Source of the DNA: Chryseobacterium balustinum
GTDB taxonomy: Bacteria; Bacteroidota; Bacteroidia; Flavobacteriales; Weeksellaceae
Length of the DNA: 64,000 bases
NCBI RefSeq assembly: GCF_900168205.1
Contig: NZ_FUZE01000010.1
Coordinates: 62,001 to 126,000, forward strand
Reading direction: 5' to 3'
Shown: piece after piece, positions 8,953 through 16,810 of the stretch
How the letters are laid out: every line of letters starts with the position of its first letter
Position numbering within the stretch: position 1 is the first letter of the stretch
Notes under the pieces: model-generated
Databases searched by the model: none
Seen by the model: only the letters and a program-made list of their open reading frames with translations
Told to the model about the DNA's origin: nothing
Program-made: the position numbers and the translations under genes

Positions 8953-9036
8953 TTGTCATTGCGAGAAGTGAAGCGACGAAGCAATCTCAAATTAGATTAG
9001 ATTCCACGCTACACTACGTTTCGCTCTGAATGACAA
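8953..9036. repeat. Imperfect palindromic intergenic element
   Basis: An 84-bp element begins TTGTCATTGCGAG and ends CTCTGAATGACAA; the outer arms TTGTCATT and AATGACAA are exact inverted copies. The inner GAAGCGACGAAGCAATCTC half is like a family of dispersed elements I know from Flavobacteria genomes; this is from memory. It lies between the convergent patatin and DHH genes. No other copy was seen in this window. Confidence 0.6.
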
Positions 9037-9076
9037 AGTTAGCGCAGATTTTTAATCTTACTCTCTTTAATTTAAA

Positions 9077-10081
9077 CTACAAATTCTCCTCCGCAATTCT
9101 GCTTTTAAAAGTTTCAATCGTGTCTGGTAAAGATTCCATAGATTTTCCTCCCGCTGCATTGATGTGACCTCCACCGCTGAAATATTTTCTTGAAAACTGA
9201 TTTACATCGACATCATCTTTACTTCTAAAAGAAATTTTAATGAAATCCTCATAAAGATCTTCCATGAAAAAAGCTGCCATTTTTACTCCGACAATACTCA
9301 ATCCGTAATTTACAAAACCTTCTGTATCGCCTTTCTGGAAACCATACTCCTTAAGTTCTGTTCTTGTGAGATATAATACCGCAACTTTCCCATCATTTAC
9401 GACCTCTATTCTCCCAAGAATTAGCGCCAATAAATGCAAACGTGAAACGGTATTGGTATCCCAGGTATTGGATGTAATTACAGACGGATCTGCTCCTTTT
9501 TCAATTAAATTAGCAACAATTCTATGCGTTGTCGCACTGGTAGAACGAAAACGAAAACCTCCTGTGTCGGTCATAATACCTGTATAAAGGCATTCTGCAA
9601 TATCTTTATTAACCAAATCTTCATCATTCATGGCTTCAATGAAATGATAAACCATCTGGCAAGTCGCCGGAATAACGGTATCTGAATACACAAAATCGAA
9701 ATCTTCAGGTTGCTGATGATGGTCTATAAGGATTTTTTTTGCCTTTGCTCTCATCAACCAATCTCCTAGAATCCCGATTCTTGCAGGAGAATTGAAATCT
9801 AAACAGAAAATGACATCGGCTTCATTAATAATATCAAAGGCCACTTTTCTTTTGTATTCGCCTACAATATTTTTCTTCGCTTCAGGCATCCATTTCAAAA
9901 ACTTAGGAAAATCGTTGGGAACAACGACCTCAGCTTCCAAACCTTTTGCTTTTAAGTAATGTTTTAAACCTAAACTTGAGCCAATAGCATCTCCATCCGG
10001 GTTATAATGGGTAAGAATAACAATTTTATTTTCCGGGACAAGAAGCTGACTAATTTCTAAAAGTTCTGCAGGTGTAAACAT
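9077..10081 (-). CDS. nrnA: DHH-family phosphoesterase, NrnA-like (nanoRNase / pAp phosphatase)
   Basis: NrnA-type enzymes degrade short oligoribonucleotides and dephosphorylate 3'-phosphoadenosine 5'-phosphate. The 334-residue protein has the DHH domain motifs HYNPDGDAIGSS, CLDFNSPARI, IDHHQQPED and TDTGGFRF, and the C-terminal DHHA1 glycine motif GGGHINAAGG. The frame is open as far as 10186, but I set the start at ATG 10081: the protein family begins there and a TATCTTTG promoter box (10102-10109) lies inside the extension. The gene stands alone. Confidence 0.88.
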   Translation of the reverse strand: MFTPAELLEISQLLVPENKIVILTHYNPDGDAIGSSLGLKHYLKAKGLEAEVVVPNDFPKFLKWMPEAKKNIVGEYKRKVAFDIINEADVIFCLDFNSPARIGILGDWLMRAKAKKILIDHHQQPEDFDFVYSDTVIPATCQMVYHFIEAMNDEDLVNKDIAECLYTGIMTDTGGFRFRSTSATTHRIVANLIEKGADPSVITSNTWDTNTVSRLHLLALILGRIEVVNDGKVAVLYLTRTELKEYGFQKGDTEGFVNYGLSIVGVKMAAFFMEDLYEDFIKISFRSKDDVDVNQFSRKYFSGGGHINAAGGKSMESLPDTIETFKSRIAEENL

Positions 10082-10101
10082 TTTCTTTAAATTTGAGTTT
10101 C

Positions 10102-10109
10102 CAAAGATA
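10102..10109 (-). promoter_or_regulatory. Putative -7 box of the DHH gene
   Basis: The minus strand reads TATCTTTG, 20 nt before the ATG at 10081. It rules out the longer N-terminal extension if functional. Confidence 0.55.
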
Positions 10110-10217
10110 AAGGTTTTAAACGGAAAGAATAGTAAATATAAAATAGCATGCGTGCAGTTTTTTTCATTAACTCCTCTATAAATCAATTAAAAATATTTCA
10201 AAAAAAGAAAGGTAATA

Positions 10218-10248
10218 TTTGTATCTAATAAAAAAAATGATATCTTTG
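10218..10248 (+). promoter_or_regulatory. Bacteroidetes-type promoter of rpmH
   Basis: TTTG (10218-10221) and TATCTTTG (10241-10248) are 19 nt apart. This is the clearest promoter in the window, 43 nt before rpmH. Confidence 0.8.
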
Positions 10249-10291
10249 CAACCTGAAAATTAATAGATAATTACGACTAAAATATATAGTA

Positions 10292-10450
10292 ATGAGTAAA
10301 AGAACGTTCCAGCCATCAGAAAGAAAGAAAAGAAACAAACACGGTTTCAGAGAAAGAATGTCTACACCAAACGGTAGAAGAGTTTTAGCTGCAAGAAGAG
10401 CTAAAGGCAGAAAAAGCCTTTCAGTAAGTTCTGCAAGAGCTAAAAGATAA
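10292..10450 (+). CDS. rpmH: 50S ribosomal protein bL34
   Basis: This 52-residue, Arg/Lys-rich protein begins [19 protein letters not shown] and contains [20 protein letters not shown], the hallmark of bL34. It is complete, though short. It binds 23S rRNA in the large subunit. The usual neighbours dnaA and rnpA are absent here. It has a consensus promoter upstream and a terminator 26 nt downstream, so it is a single-gene unit. Confidence 0.98.
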   Translation: MSKRTFQPSERKKRNKHGFRERMSTPNGRRVLAARRAKGRKSLSVSSARAKR

Positions 10451-10475
10451 TTCTTTAATTACAATATACAGATTA

Positions 10476-10507
10476 TGCTTGAAAAGTACTTTTTCAGGCA
10501 TTTTTTG
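10476..10507 (+). terminator. Terminator after rpmH
   Basis: TGCTTGAAAA pairs with TTTTCAGGCA (one G.T pair) around a 5-nt loop, then six T. Confidence 0.85.
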
Positions 10508-10605
10508 TTGTTAAAATATATTAATTTTTAGGTTTATAGAATATCTTTTTTTATTTTTAAAATCTAAAAAAAGTGCTTTCTGAAAAGCCTATAAAAATTG
10601 AATTT

Positions 10606-11316
10606 ATGCCACATACAAATATCACCGGAGACATCATTGTAAGCCTGGATCATGCAAAGATTGCTCAAAAAAGTTTCACGGTACTCTCTGACGTCAACCT
10701 TACTATTAAAAAAGGAAGATTCTGCTATCTTATCGGAAAAACAGGCTCCGGAAAAAGCTCACTTTTGAAAACTCTTTACGGGCACATCCCGTTGGTTGCA
10801 GGAAAAGCGGAGGTCGTAGGTTTTGATTTGGCTAAATTAAAAGCATCAGACGTTCCTAACCTAAGAAGGAAGCTAGGAATTGTTTTCCAGGATTTTCAGT
10901 TGCTTTCTGACAGAACGGTTGAAAAAAACTTAAAATTTGTACTGGAAGCTACAGGATGGAGTGACAAACACAAAATCGATGAGCGAATCAATGAAGTGCT
11001 TTCAAGTGTAAACATGAAAGGTAAAAAGCACAAAATGCCGCATGAACTTTCTGGTGGAGAGCAACAGCGTATCGCCATTGCAAGAGCTCTTCTTAATCAC
11101 CCAGACTTAATCTTAGCGGATGAGCCAACAGGAAATTTAGACCCTGAAACTTCTAACGAAATTATGACGCTGTTGAAAACAGTAGCTGAAGAAAATCACG
11201 CTGCTGTTGTAATGGCAACTCACGATTATCACATGATTCAAAATTTCCCGGGAGAAGCAATCAGATGTGAAGACGGAAAAGTTTCTGTATTGGATACCTC
11301 AGAATTGTTTGAATAA
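10606..11316 (+). CDS. ftsE: FtsE-type ABC transporter ATP-binding protein
   Basis: The 236-residue ATPase has Walker A GKTGSGKSS (44-52), the Q-loop VFQDFQLL, the signature LSGGEQQRIAIARALL, Walker B LILADEPTGNLD and the H-loop ATHDYH. The sequence is FtsE-like; FtsE with the membrane protein FtsX controls peptidoglycan hydrolases at the division site. No ftsX is adjacent, unlike in many bacteria. GTG 10573 would give an 11-residue longer product; ATG 10606 fits the start MPHTNITGDII that I expect in this family. Confidence 0.85.
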   Translation: MPHTNITGDIIVSLDHAKIAQKSFTVLSDVNLTIKKGRFCYLIGKTGSGKSSLLKTLYGHIPLVAGKAEVVGFDLAKLKASDVPNLRRKLGIVFQDFQLLSDRTVEKNLKFVLEATGWSDKHKIDERINEVLSSVNMKGKKHKMPHELSGGEQQRIAIARALLNHPDLILADEPTGNLDPETSNEIMTLLKTVAEENHAAVVMATHDYHMIQNFPGEAIRCEDGKVSVLDTSELFE

Positions 11317-11349
11317 AGTACATTAAAAAATTGAGAAATTAAGATATTA

Positions 11350-12054
11350 CTAATTTCTAACTTCTTTAAAGACATGAAACTCTTTGGTGAGTTCAATATA
11401 TTGGTCCGAGTATTGTCTCGGACTTTTTTCTATAATACATTCAGATTCTTCAACTTCTTTTTTCGTTAAAGAAAATTCCAGAATTAATCTTTTTACTTTT
11501 GAATTTTCAATTCCTTTAATATTAACCTGTCTGATCAGAAATAATTGATTTTCATTGGCAATTTTCGTAAAATCATTTCCTACTTCAGAAGGAATAATGA
11601 CCGAAAAAATGCCGTTTTCAGAAAGCAGTTTTGATGATTTTGAAATCAACTGCAAAAAATTCAACCCAACGGTTTGACGCGCCAGTTTATCTTTTTCGGA
11701 ATCCGATTCTTCAAAATATGGTGGATTTGAAACAATTAAATCAAATTTTTCATCCGATTCAAAATTTTTAAAATCCTGATGCCTATTTTTTAGTCTTAAT
11801 TGAAAAGGTGAGTTTTCAAAATTACTTCGAGTAAGACTTACCGCTTCTTCATTTATATCAATTCCTAAAAATTCTGCATAAGAATTTCTTTGAGCCAACA
11901 TCAATGAAATCAAGCCTGCTCCCGTTCCTACTTCCAATACTTTAGAGGCATTATCTATATTCGCTAAAGAACCCAACAAAACACCATCTGTTCCTACACG
12001 GAATACGTTTTTTGACTGCTGAATTTCGAACTGTTTAAATTTAAAAGATTTCAC
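11350..12054 (-). CDS. TrmN6-type tRNA1(Val) adenine-37 N6-methyltransferase
   Basis: The 234-residue SAM-dependent methylase has the family start FKFKQFEIQQSKNVFRVGTDGVLLG, glycine motif I (VLEVGTGAGLISL), and the N6-adenine catalytic tetrapeptide NPPY followed by F. These fit YfiC/TrmN6, which methylates A37 of tRNA1(Val). The start is GTG, and the upstream kinase stop and this start overlap as TAGTG, which suggests translational coupling. Assignment to this exact tRNA is from family resemblance. Confidence 0.85.
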   Translation of the reverse strand: MKSFKFKQFEIQQSKNVFRVGTDGVLLGSLANIDNASKVLEVGTGAGLISLMLAQRNSYAEFLGIDINEEAVSLTRSNFENSPFQLRLKNRHQDFKNFESDEKFDLIVSNPPYFEESDSEKDKLARQTVGLNFLQLISKSSKLLSENGIFSVIIPSEVGNDFTKIANENQLFLIRQVNIKGIENSKVKRLILEFSLTKKEVEESECIIEKSPRQYSDQYIELTKEFHVFKEVRN

Positions 12055-13508
12055 TATAAATTAGTCGGTAAAGTAATGATGAATGTAGAACCTTTTCCTA
12101 CTTCAGATTTCACAGAAATTTCTCCTTTATAATCTTCAACCATTTTTCTAACCATTGATAAACCAAGTCCCATCCCACTATTTTTAGAGGTAAAATTAGG
12201 CTCAAAAATCTTTTCATACATACCCTCAGGAATCCCGATTCCGTTATCCTGCACAGAAATTATGACCCTTCTCTGATGCTGCTCAATATCTACATTCACC
12301 AACAAATCTCTATCATCACTTTTTGCCTGCTTAGCATTAGTAACCAAATTGGTAATAATTCTCGAAAGGAAAACACGATCCATCGTAATCATAATATTGC
12401 TCTTATTAGAATGAACAAATATCTGATCATCGTTGAAAACCCTTAAAATATCTTCTATCTCATTATTCAGATTGATTACTTCATTATTTTTTTCGGGAAG
12501 TTTTGCAAATTCTGAAAAGGCAGAAGCTACTGTCGCAATAACATCGATCTGATCAACCATTGTTTTACTCATCTGCTTTACTCTTTCTGTAATATTTGGA
12601 TCTTGGGGATCAAACTTTCTTTCAAAATTCTGAATAGTCAGCTTCATCGGTGTTAAAGGATTTTTCACTTCATGAGCAACCTGTTTTGCCATTTCTCGCC
12701 ACGCTTCTTCTGACGCTTTAAAACGAAGCCTTTCTTTCTGATCCTGAATTTGAAGAATCATCCTGTTATACGCTCTCGCCAAAGCATTCAACTCATCATT
12801 TTTATAATATTTAATAGGGCGCATTTCATTTTCAAAAAGAGTGATACGCGTAATCATATCAGAGAATTTCGTAATATTTTTAGCTAAATTATTTGATGTA
12901 ACCCAACTAAGCCAGATACTGAAAACAATAATAATTAAGTCTATTAAAAGAATATAAATCACATACTTATGTAAAACCTCCATATAAGCAGACTCATTAT
13001 GATACAACGGAATATAGATAATTCCGATAGGTTCCCACATATTATTTTTCAGAACAAGATATGATGAAGTATACACCGCATCTTTGGAAGCATCATACCC
13101 ACGAACATCATATCGAGTCTCTTTCGACAAGAGTTTATTAACAATATCCATTGGGATTTTCTTGCGATCAACAAGATTCAAATCTTTATTTGAAAGCAAA
13201 TAATTCCCCTTCAGATCGTAAACAATAATATCATGTTGGTTAATATCTGCAATCTCAAATATCTTATTTCCTAAAACCTTTCTAAGGTCTTCGGTTTGTA
13301 CCGTACTACGACTCAAAGCATAATCAAAATAGGCCATCACCGCATTGGTTTTCTCCTGCATATCAATTTTACTCTGCTCCAACGCATTATTTCGCAAAAC
13401 AAAGTAAGGAACAAGAGAAGATGCGGCAACACTTAAAAGACATATTAATAAGAATCCGAAAAATACACGGTTTCTTAAACTATATCCTTTATATTTATTA
13501 AATGCCAT
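12054..13508 (-). CDS. Membrane sensor histidine kinase
   Basis: The 484-residue protein has a membrane helix (about 13-35), an extracytoplasmic sensor region (about 36-180), a second helix (about 182-205) and a HAMP linker. The HisKA domain follows with the phospho-acceptor His279 in [12 protein letters not shown], then the ATPase domain with N box ([12 protein letters not shown]), DNGIGIPEG and GMGLGLS. The layout is NtrY-like. No response regulator is nearby, so its partner lies elsewhere. It overlaps ribE by 11 nt upstream and the methylase gene by 1 nt downstream, so it is in a three-gene unit. Confidence 0.92.
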   Translation of the reverse strand: MAFNKYKGYSLRNRVFFGFLLICLLSVAASSLVPYFVLRNNALEQSKIDMQEKTNAVMAYFDYALSRSTVQTEDLRKVLGNKIFEIADINQHDIIVYDLKGNYLLSNKDLNLVDRKKIPMDIVNKLLSKETRYDVRGYDASKDAVYTSSYLVLKNNMWEPIGIIYIPLYHNESAYMEVLHKYVIYILLIDLIIIVFSIWLSWVTSNNLAKNITKFSDMITRITLFENEMRPIKYYKNDELNALARAYNRMILQIQDQKERLRFKASEEAWREMAKQVAHEVKNPLTPMKLTIQNFERKFDPQDPNITERVKQMSKTMVDQIDVIATVASAFSEFAKLPEKNNEVINLNNEIEDILRVFNDDQIFVHSNKSNIMITMDRVFLSRIITNLVTNAKQAKSDDRDLLVNVDIEQHQRRVIISVQDNGIGIPEGMYEKIFEPNFTSKNSGMGLGLSMVRKMVEDYKGEISVKSEVGKGSTFIITLPTNL

Positions 13509-14094
13509 TCTGCCTGCTAATTAATTTTGAAATATACTTACCAATAATATCAAATTCAAGATTGACTTTATCGCCCACTTGAAGGGTATTCATATTGGTA
13601 AACTCCCAAGTATACGGGATGATTGCTACAGAAAACTGAAAATCTTCACTTTTAGCTACCGTCAAACTAATTCCATTCATCGTGATTGAACCTTGAGGAA
13701 CTGTAACAAAATTACCTTCTGAATTATATTTTACAGTAACAAAATAACTGCCATCTTTGTTTTCGATGCTCACAATTTCTCCGGTTTTGTCTACATGCCC
13801 TTGTACAATATGCCCATCAAGCCTTCCATTCATCATCATGCAACGCTCCAAATTTACCACACTCCCCTTTTTCCATTTTCCTAAATTGGTTTTTTCCAAA
13901 GTTTCATTGATTGCCGTAACCACATACTGATCATCTTTAATCTCTACAACCGTTAAACAACAGCCATTATGCGCAAGACTTTGATCAATCTTTAGTTCGT
14001 TCGTAAAAGAGCAACTTAGGGTAAAGTCTATATTCGTTCCGTTTTCTTGTATCTTCTCAATAACTCCTACTGCTTCAATAATTCCTGTGAACAT
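13498..14094 (-). CDS. ribE: Riboflavin synthase, alpha chain
   Basis: This enzyme makes riboflavin from two molecules of 6,7-dimethyl-8-ribityllumazine. The 198-residue protein starts MFTGIIEAVG, the family's N-terminus, and shows two lumazine-binding repeats: the first with DQSLAHNGCCLTVV, the second with GSITMNGISLTVA, and GHIVQGHVDKTG between them. The frame stays open to 14292, but that extension covers the divergent pdxA start and is not used. A TATCTTTG box lies at 14130-14137. I see no FMN riboswitch upstream; the gap to pdxA is only 49 nt. Confidence 0.95.
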   Translation of the reverse strand: MFTGIIEAVGVIEKIQENGTNIDFTLSCSFTNELKIDQSLAHNGCCLTVVEIKDDQYVVTAINETLEKTNLGKWKKGSVVNLERCMMMNGRLDGHIVQGHVDKTGEIVSIENKDGSYFVTVKYNSEGNFVTVPQGSITMNGISLTVAKSEDFQFSVAIIPYTWEFTNMNTLQVGDKVNLEFDIIGKYISKLISRQNGI

Positions 14095-14106
14095 ATTATT
14101 TTTTGC

Positions 14107-14114
14107 TAAATTTG
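14107..14114 (+). promoter_or_regulatory. Putative -7 box of pdxA
   Basis: TAAATTTG lies 29 nt before the pdxA ATG. Its -33 region would be within the ribE start. Confidence 0.5.
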
Positions 14115-14129
14115 TAAAATTATAATCTT

Positions 14130-14137
14130 CAAAGATA
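14130..14137 (-). promoter_or_regulatory. Putative -7 box of ribE
   Basis: The minus strand reads TATCTTTG, 35 nt before the ribE ATG. It faces the pdxA box head-on, 15 nt away. Confidence 0.5.
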
Positions 14138-14143
14138 ATCAAA

Positions 14144-15235
14144 ATGAGCCCAAAAAACCATAAAGTACGAGTAGGAATTTCAATTGGTGACTTCAACGGC
14201 ATTGGCCCCGAAATCATCATGAAGTCTCTGATTGACAAAACCATTACTGATTTTTTCACTCCAGTTATTTTTGGGTCAGGTAAACTTTTCACCTATCAAA
14301 AAAACCTTTTTAAGCTTAATTTAAACTTCAACTACATTACTGAAGCTTCGCAAGCTCAAAACGGAAAGCTCAATATGGTGAATCTAGTGAAAGAAAATTC
14401 TAATGTAGAATTAGGAAAACCTACAGAAGAATCGACAAAAATGGCAATAGACTCATTAGAAGCTGCAACTGAAGCTTTAATGAAAGGTGAAATTGACGTT
14501 TTGGTAACTGCGCCAATCAACAAAGATGAAATGATGAAGATGGGTTTCAAACATGCAGGTCACACCGGTTATTTTGAAGAAAAATTTAATAAAAAAGGAT
14601 TAATGTTTTTGGTGTCAGAAGATTTGAAAGTAGCAGTTTCTACTCACCACATTCCTATCTCTCAGGTTGCTGAAAACATTTCTAAAGAAAAAATAAAAAA
14701 GCAGATTCGAGCTTTAAATCAGACGTTAATTGAAGATTTCGCTATCAGAAGACCCAAAATTGCAGTCTTAGGTTTAAACCCTCACTCAGGTGACGGTGGA
14801 GTAATCGGAAACGAAGAAATAGAAATCATTTCTCCGGCAATAAAAGAACTTTCAGACAGCGGAATCCTTACGTTCGGACCTTTTCCAGCGGACAGCTATT
14901 TCCAGCCGGCAAAATACAAAAACTACGATGCTGTGCTTGCGATGTATCACGACCAAGGATTAGCTCCTTTTAAAACACTTGCTTATGAAGAAGGTGTAAA
15001 TTATACGGCAGCACTTCCTTTTATCAGAACCTCTCCCGATCACGGTGTAGCCTATGATATTGCAGGAAAAAACATCGCTGATGAACAGAGTTTTGTGGAG
15101 GCGATTTTTACGGCAATTAAAATTTATAATCACAGAAATGATTATAAAGATTTGATGAGCAATCGTCTGCAGCCAAGAAGAATGCCTTCAGACAACGGAG
15201 TCGATGAAGATTTACCTATAGAAAGCGAAATGTAA
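14144..15235 (+). CDS. pdxA: 4-hydroxythreonine-4-phosphate dehydrogenase
   Basis: PdxA oxidises 4-phosphohydroxy-L-threonine in the DXP-dependent pathway to pyridoxal phosphate. The 363-residue protein has the family blocks GISIGDFNGIGPEI at the start, TAPINKDE, KHAGHTGYFEE, STHHIPISQV, LGLNPHSGDGG and MYHDQGLAPFKT. The His residues in GHT and the later YHDQG are in the metal site. Length and motifs indicate a full, working enzyme. It diverges from ribE. Confidence 0.97.
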   Translation: MSPKNHKVRVGISIGDFNGIGPEIIMKSLIDKTITDFFTPVIFGSGKLFTYQKNLFKLNLNFNYITEASQAQNGKLNMVNLVKENSNVELGKPTEESTKMAIDSLEAATEALMKGEIDVLVTAPINKDEMMKMGFKHAGHTGYFEEKFNKKGLMFLVSEDLKVAVSTHHIPISQVAENISKEKIKKQIRALNQTLIEDFAIRRPKIAVLGLNPHSGDGGVIGNEEIEIISPAIKELSDSGILTFGPFPADSYFQPAKYKNYDAVLAMYHDQGLAPFKTLAYEEGVNYTAALPFIRTSPDHGVAYDIAGKNIADEQSFVEAIFTAIKIYNHRNDYKDLMSNRLQPRRMPSDNGVDEDLPIESEM

Positions 15236-15275
15236 AATCTGTAAACGAATAAAAATTAATTTGTTATGAATTTTA

Positions 15276-15306
15276 TTTGTAATATTAAAAAAAATGCATA
15301 TTTTTG
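15276..15306 (+). promoter_or_regulatory. Bacteroidetes-type promoter of the DUF177-rpmF unit
   Basis: TTTG (15276-15279) and TATTTTTG (15299-15306) are 19 nt apart. The -7 box covers a TTG at 15304 that would give a longer reading frame, so ATG 15319 is preferred; the mRNA leader would be very short. Confidence 0.75.
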
Positions 15307-15318
15307 CACACTCATTTT

Positions 15319-15840
15319 ATGGACAAGTTAAGAAACTACGACGTAAGCTTTTCCGGGCTAAAAACTGGTAAGCACGAGTTCAAATATGAGATAGATAAAG
15401 AGTTCTTTCAATTATTTGAAACTGATCAGGAATTTACAAATCCTAAAATAGCAGTAGATGTTTTACTTGATAAGCACACTACTTTTTTAGAGTTTGAAAT
15501 AAAAGTAGAGGGTACAGTAGAATTGGTTTGCGATATCAGCAACGAAGATTTTACACACTCTATTGAAAACCAAATCGGTATTTTGGTAAAGTTTGGGGAA
15601 GAATACGATGACAGCGAAGAAGATGTTATCACCATTCCTACAAACGACCACGCTTTTAATATTTCACAATTGATATATGAAAATGTGGCACTTTCAATAC
15701 CCATGAAAAAATTATCACCCAATATAAGTGATGAAGATTTGGAAATCCTTGAAAAATTCAGTCCAGAAGAAATAGAAGAGGAAGAACAAAAAAGCGACCC
15801 AAGATGGGACGCATTAAAAAATTTAAAGAATAAAAATTAA
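15319..15840 (+). CDS. DUF177 (YceD-like) protein
   Basis: The 173-residue protein begins MDKLRNYDVSFSGLKTGKHEF and is acidic near its end (EEIEEEEQ). It belongs to DUF177/YceD, which is linked to 23S rRNA processing or accumulation in other bacteria and is nearly always encoded before rpmF, as here. A Cys and acidic core (VELVCDISNEDF) is present; the second Cys pair known from some family members is not. The role is inferred from family and position. Confidence 0.88.
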   Translation: MDKLRNYDVSFSGLKTGKHEFKYEIDKEFFQLFETDQEFTNPKIAVDVLLDKHTTFLEFEIKVEGTVELVCDISNEDFTHSIENQIGILVKFGEEYDDSEEDVITIPTNDHAFNISQLIYENVALSIPMKKLSPNISDEDLEILEKFSPEEIEEEEQKSDPRWDALKNLKNKN

Positions 15841-15899
15841 ATAGTTTAATGATGAGATGATGAATCTCATCACTCATCAATTAAAAAAGTTATTACAAA

Positions 15900-16103
15900 A
15901 TGGCACATCCAAAGAGAAGACAATCGTCTACAAGAAGAGATAAGAGAAGAACTCATTATAAAGCTGTAGTTCCTCAATTAGCAAAAGATGCAACATCAGG
16001 AGAAATGCATTTATACCACAGAGCTCACTGGCATGAAGGAAAACTATATTACAGAGGTAAAATAGTTATGGAAAAAGAAGTAGCTACTATAGAAGAAAAC
16101 TAA
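15900..16103 (+). CDS. rpmF: 50S ribosomal protein bL32
   Basis: The 67-residue protein starts [20 protein letters not shown], diagnostic of bL32. It has no Cys residues, so it is the zinc-independent form. It follows DUF177 by 59 nt. That gap has a GATGAGAT / ATCTCATC inverted repeat (15851-15871) without a T-run, so it is probably not a terminator. A strong terminator follows rpmF. Confidence 0.97.
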   Translation: MAHPKRRQSSTRRDKRRTHYKAVVPQLAKDATSGEMHLYHRAHWHEGKLYYRGKIVMEKEVATIEEN

Positions 16104-16141
16104 GAGTCGCTTTTCATCGAAAAACACTCGTTTTAATACAG

Positions 16142-16177
16142 AAACCGCCCAATTTTTATAAAATTTGGCGGTTTTTT
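16142..16177 (+). terminator. Terminator after rpmF
   Basis: AAACCGCCCAATTT pairs with AAATTTGGCGGTTT (one mismatch) and continues into T-rich sequence, in which the accB -33 element lies. Confidence 0.8.
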
Positions 16178-16207
16178 GTTGTTTTTTGTGTTTTTTTGGT
16201 ATCTTTG
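16175..16207 (+). promoter_or_regulatory. Promoter of accB
   Basis: TTTG (16175-16178) and TATCTTTG (16200-16207) are 21 nt apart, within the tolerated range. The box is 23 nt before ATG 16231. Confidence 0.65.
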
Positions 16208-16230
16208 ACAGCAAATCAAATATCAAATTT

Positions 16231-16713
16231 ATGGACATTAAAGACATACAAAATCTTATCAAGTTTGTATCTAAAGCTGAAGTTTCAGAAGTAAAATACA
16301 AAACTAAAGATTTCGAAATTACTATTAAAACTCCACTAGGAGGTAATGAAGTAAGCTATGTTGCTCAGCCTGCAATGTATCAGCAAGCTCCACAACAGGT
16401 AGCTCCAGGCCACGCTCCAGCTCTGGTTTCTGCATCTCCAGAAAAAACAGAAGCGGCTTCTGATGATAGTAAATATGTAACTATTAAGTCTCCAATGATC
16501 GGAACTTTCTACAGAAAACCATCTCCAGATAAAGATGTTTTTGTAAACGTAGGTGATGAAGTTTCTAACGGAAAAGTAGTTTGTGTAATCGAAGCAATGA
16601 AGTTATTCAACCAAATTGAGTCTGAAGTGAGCGGTAAAATCGTTAAGATTTTAGTTGATGATGCTACTCCTGTTGAATACGACCAACCATTATTCTTAGT
16701 AGATCCATCTTGA
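16231..16713 (+). CDS. accB: Acetyl-CoA carboxylase biotin carboxyl carrier protein
   Basis: AccB carries carboxylated biotin between the biotin carboxylase and carboxyltransferase sites in fatty-acid synthesis. The 160-residue protein starts MDIKDIQNLIKFVSKAEVSE, has a Pro/Ala/Gln-rich linker (about 50-80), and a C-terminal biotinyl domain with the site EAMKLF; Lys124 is the biotinylated residue. The frame is open upstream to 16165, but the accB promoter lies there. The partner accC follows. Confidence 0.97.
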   Translation: MDIKDIQNLIKFVSKAEVSEVKYKTKDFEITIKTPLGGNEVSYVAQPAMYQQAPQQVAPGHAPALVSASPEKTEAASDDSKYVTIKSPMIGTFYRKPSPDKDVFVNVGDEVSNGKVVCVIEAMKLFNQIESEVSGKIVKILVDDATPVEYDQPLFLVDPS

Positions 16714-16718
16714 TTAGA

Positions 16719-16802
16719 AGTTAGATGTTAGACATTAGATGTTAGATTAAATTCTACATTAAAATAACATTATCTAATTTTCAAATTATCTAATTTTCAA
16801 AT
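16719..16802. repeat. Short tandem repeats in the accB-accC gap
   Basis: TATCTAATTTTCAAAT occurs twice head to tail (16771-16786, 16787-16802), and TTAGATGTTAGA recurs at 16719-16747. Together they fill most of the gap. There are no spacers or array structure. Confidence 0.7.
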
Positions 16803-16810
16803 TGAAGAAG

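Noticed and set aside
10082..10186. Upstream extension of the DHH-phosphoesterase frame to 10186
   Set aside because: The extra 35 residues do not look like the family and include a TATCTTTG promoter box; ATG 10081 gives a normal N-terminus.
14000..14143. FMN riboswitch upstream of ribE
   Set aside because: Only 49 bp separates ribE from pdxA, and no RFN-element sequence is seen.
14095..14292. N-terminal extension of ribE to 14292
   Set aside because: It would overlap the pdxA start by about 150 nt and precede the standard MFTGIIEAVG N-terminus.
16719..16802. Possible CRISPR array
   Set aside because: Repeats are directly adjacent with no spacers, no cas genes, and only two full copies.
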